The notes under the pieces were generated by a model. The model saw only the letters and a list, made by a program, of their open reading frames with translations. It did no database searches and had not been told where the DNA came from. Shown one piece after another: positions 21,757 to 23,797 of a DNA stretch of 23,797 bases. Within the stretch, counting starts at the first letter, position 1. Each line of letters begins with the position of its first letter. Source of the stretch: Bacteroidales bacterium (GTDB taxonomy: Bacteria; Bacteroidota; Bacteroidia; Bacteroidales; Paludibacteraceae); the NCBI GenBank assembly GCA_900766775.1, contig CAAFXN010000045.1:1-23797 (forward strand). The letters are read 5' to 3'. The position numbers were made by a program, and so were the translations under genes.

Positions 21757-23412
21757 CTAACATAGTAGATTATTAATTGTAATCAACTCCGCATTTGTCT
21801 GTGCAACATTGGTAGCATATGATTTGATTTGCTCTATCATATCGGTAGGTACAGACAAACTGTTCATAATATCTTTCAAGAAGACAGATTCCTTTTCGGA
21901 AATAGAGCCATCAGCAGCGAGAACTTTTATCGCAATGTCCAATAATTCGATTCTTTGTTGTGTGGTTTTAATATCAGCGCATACGTTAGCAATAGTCTCG
22001 CTATCAGATAGTTTAATTTCATCAGATGCCACACCTAACAATCCCTGACTTATCTCTTTATAAATACGGATTGCATGTTCGTCATTCGGGTTCTCAACAT
22101 TGAGAGCCAATTTTGCCATTGAAACTAATTTCTCATTAAATATCTGCTTGTCTAATAATTCTTGACCTATTTTAGGATCAATTTCAATGCCTTCAATCTC
22201 TGTCTCAATTTCTTTCTGAACTCTTTTTACTTCTTCGAAACCACAAAGGATATCATCTATATTAAAAATCTTTTTATGTCCTGCTACAAAATGAACAGAT
22301 GCTTCCGAAAAAGCTAAAAGAATAGCCTTCTTAATTTCTCTTCCAGAAAAGCCATCTGAGAAATCTACAAGTCTATTTAACTCTTCATCGGTGAGTGGAT
22401 GCTCAAGTGGAAATTCCTGTGGAATCATTAATGAAATTATCTTTTTCCGTGCTTCTTCGTTTGGTAATTCAAATTTGATGGAGTCAATAATTCTGGACTT
22501 AAAAGCCTTATCAACGTCTGTTAGTAAGTTGGTTGCAAATATGACACAGCCATTGAATGTTTCCAAAAGTTGAAATAATTCATTAGACATTCTATTATAA
22601 TGCTTATCTGAACCAGATGCGGTTTTGGAAAGTCGATTGCTTAAAAATGAGTCTGCTTCATCAAAGAAAAGGATTGCATCTTGCTCCTCTGCTGCTTTGA
22701 ATACTGCGTGGAGATTTTTTGCTCCGACACCTACATATTGGGATTCAATCTGGGCATAGGTTGAAAAAATGATTTTTTTACCCAAATAGTTTCCAATTGC
22801 CTTAGCTGTTTCTGTCTTTCCCGTACCCGCAGGACCGTAAAAACAAAGAATTGATTTTGTGGCTTTGTCAATTTTCTTGAAATTCCAAGTGTCAAAAATA
22901 AGTTCCCGATTTTGTATAATAGCTAATGCGTTAAATATTCTTGTTTTAACATCTTGAGATAGAATAAGATCATCGAACGTCCTATCTGAAGTTTGTGCGA
23001 TAAAATGAGGGGTGTCTTCATTGTCGTTCTCCGATTTATTGTTCGATTTACTATTTGATTTATTGCTAATGTTAATTTCCTTAGTGCTTAAGATAATTAG
23101 GCAACTATCAATATCTTGTGGTAAGGATAAGTTGCCTAATCTTTCACTAATCGCAAAAATAGTGAAATCGTCTGCAATATCTTCCGATGTCTTGACATGT
23201 ACCCCATTTTTATATTTTATTGTGCCTTCCAGCTGGCCTGCATCCGGATTTGCATAAAGGTACACATACAAAGGAACCTCTGAGTCTAAGATTCTTTTAT
23301 ACTCATCAGACTCGATTATCCGAGATACTTGTTGTTGTAACATTTTAATTCGCTCCTTTGGCTCAAAAGAGGAACGAAAGTGCATAATTTCATATTTATA
23401 AACAGGTTTCAT
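21757..23412 (-). CDS. AAA+ ATPase with TerB-like C-terminal domain
   Basis: The 551-residue protein has a non-catalytic N-terminal domain (1-110), an Asn/Ser-rich linker (about 113-135) and one classical AAA domain. Walker A is GPAGTGKT (193-200), the pore loop is YVGVGAKN (226-233), Walker B is ILFFDEAD (247-254), sensor 1 is N295, an arginine finger candidate is R307 and sensor 2 is R358 in GFSGREIKKA. This is the FtsH/Vps4/spastin-like class that threads proteins or remodels complexes. Residues about 487-540 (LLDIAIKVLAADGSISEKES) match the TerB/DjlA-like helical domain with its DG.i...E pattern, known from tellurite and stress systems. The gene sits 7 bases after a small membrane protein gene and before the metallopeptidase gene, so an ATP-driven unfoldase plus peptidase is plausible. 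Confidence 0.88.
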   Translation of the reverse strand: MKPVYKYEIMHFRSSFEPKERIKMLQQQVSRIIESDEYKRILDSEVPLYVYLYANPDAGQLEGTIKYKNGVHVKTSEDIADDFTIFAISERLGNLSLPQDIDSCLIILSTKEINISNKSNSKSNNKSENDNEDTPHFIAQTSDRTFDDLILSQDVKTRIFNALAIIQNRELIFDTWNFKKIDKATKSILCFYGPAGTGKTETAKAIGNYLGKKIIFSTYAQIESQYVGVGAKNLHAVFKAAEEQDAILFFDEADSFLSNRLSKTASGSDKHYNRMSNELFQLLETFNGCVIFATNLLTDVDKAFKSRIIDSIKFELPNEEARKKIISLMIPQEFPLEHPLTDEELNRLVDFSDGFSGREIKKAILLAFSEASVHFVAGHKKIFNIDDILCGFEEVKRVQKEIETEIEGIEIDPKIGQELLDKQIFNEKLVSMAKLALNVENPNDEHAIRIYKEISQGLLGVASDEIKLSDSETIANVCADIKTTQQRIELLDIAIKVLAADGSISEKESVFLKDIMNSLSVPTDMIEQIKSYATNVAQTNAELITINNLLC

Positions 23413-23419
23413 TTTGTGG

Positions 23420-23716
23420 TTAGTTTTTAAGTTTTATTCTTTGATTTCTATAAAAATAATCACTTTTTTGTGCATTTATTTCAACATCTCTTATGTGCTC
23501 CCCATATTTGTTACGTACAGATACTTTGACTTTGTAAGGAGAAGTCACACTATCTGTATTATTAATAACATTAGTAATGACTGCCCGATCTGCTTCCGGG
23601 ACATTCTCGATTATAGCACTTTGAAGAGATTGTTGCGTTAAATAGTAAACGGAAATTACTAAAACTGCACCAGCAGCGAGTAATCCCCCCAATATTACCC
23701 AAGCTATAATACTCAT
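23420..23716 (-). CDS. Small single-pass membrane protein, 98 residues
   Basis: From the ATG at 23716 the protein starts MSIIAWVILGGLLAAGAVLV, a single membrane helix (about 2-26). About 70 mostly polar residues follow (SLQSAIIENVPEADRAVITN, then a beta-like VKVSVRNKYGEHIRDVEINA). No family is recognised. The upstream ATG at 23755 adds 13 polar residues (YHSSTQQRKKVV) and is less likely. It is the first visible gene of the accessory operon and stops 7 bases before the AAA+ gene, so it may anchor that ATPase to the membrane. Only 53 genomic bases remain upstream, so the operon start may lie beyond the contig. Confidence 0.75.
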   Translation of the reverse strand: MSIIAWVILGGLLAAGAVLVISVYYLTQQSLQSAIIENVPEADRAVITNVINNTDSVTSPYKVKVSVRNKYGEHIRDVEINAQKSDYFYRNQRIKLKN

Positions 23717-23769
23717 AACTACTTTCTTTCTCTGTTGTGTGGATGAATGATACAATGATTCTCTTAAAC

Positions 23770-23797
23770 AGATCGGAAGAGCACACGTCTGAACTCC
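23770..23797 (+). other. Illumina TruSeq adapter sequence at the contig end (artefact)
   Basis: The final 28 bases begin AGATCGGAAGAGCACACG and continue as the standard TruSeq adapter. They are not part of the genome. Translations through this stretch (for example an N-terminal MCSSDL on the minus strand) are artefacts. The true genomic end is at or before 23769. Confidence 0.97.

Noticed and set aside
23571..23786. Minus-strand open frame starting MCSSDL at the contig end
   Set aside because: Its start lies in the Illumina adapter and it runs in the wrong frame through the small membrane protein gene.

Overview
The window reads as a contig end from an uncultured member of the order Bacteroidales (phylum Bacteroidota), probably a gut or rumen organism. 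The evidence is two promoter regions with the Bacteroidota TAnnTTTG -7 box (before purN and folP), a fused CcsBA cytochrome c synthetase, a MetG with a C-terminal tRNA-binding domain, a DUF3987/VirE-type protein, a pectin methylesterase and WG-repeat proteins. It is very likely an assembled metagenome or single-library contig, because the last 28 bases match the Illumina TruSeq adapter.

Region 1 (1-8237, plus strand) holds a 5'-truncated DUF3987 protein, purN, ccsBA, a triheme cytochrome c peroxidase, a U32-family (RlhA-like) protein and a CE8 pectinesterase. CcsBA attaches heme to c-type cytochromes, and the gene after it encodes a three-CxxCH cytochrome, so these two probably work together in periplasmic peroxide respiration or detoxification.

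Region 2 (8399-15128, minus strand) holds a CPA1-type cation/proton antiporter with an RCK_C-like tail, a secreted thioredoxin, metG, the diadenylate cyclase cdaA and folP. folP and cdaA are probably co-transcribed. The antiporter and cdaA could be linked through c-di-AMP control of ion transport.

Regions 1 and 2 are peppered with families of short palindromic repeats: CCCTCCCT..AGGGAGGG, CTCCCCCTTT..AGGGGGAG, GGATGAAGG..CCTTCATCC and a TACAGCGCGTCAGCGC type. They lie between genes, sit flush against start and stop codons, form a perfect-period 41-bp x4 tandem array, and lie in frame inside at least four genes (ccsBA twice, the U32 gene, folP, and the signal peptide of the thioredoxin). This resembles the Rickettsia palindromic elements and is the strongest observation in the window.

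Region 3 (15720-23716, minus strand) is visibly more AT-rich and carries none of these repeats. It is a tightly spaced run of ten genes: a small single-pass membrane protein, a AAA+ ATPase with a TerB-like C-terminus, a soluble HExxH metallopeptidase, a WG-repeat protein, a radical SAM enzyme of the glycyl-radical-activase type with an extra C-terminal cysteine cluster, an 87-residue protein, a DUF1232 membrane protein, two paralogous YbjN-like proteins, a second, membrane-anchored WG-repeat protein and an unrecognised 173-residue protein. I do not recognise this combination as a named system. It is the best candidate here for an undescribed multi-gene system; its function is open.
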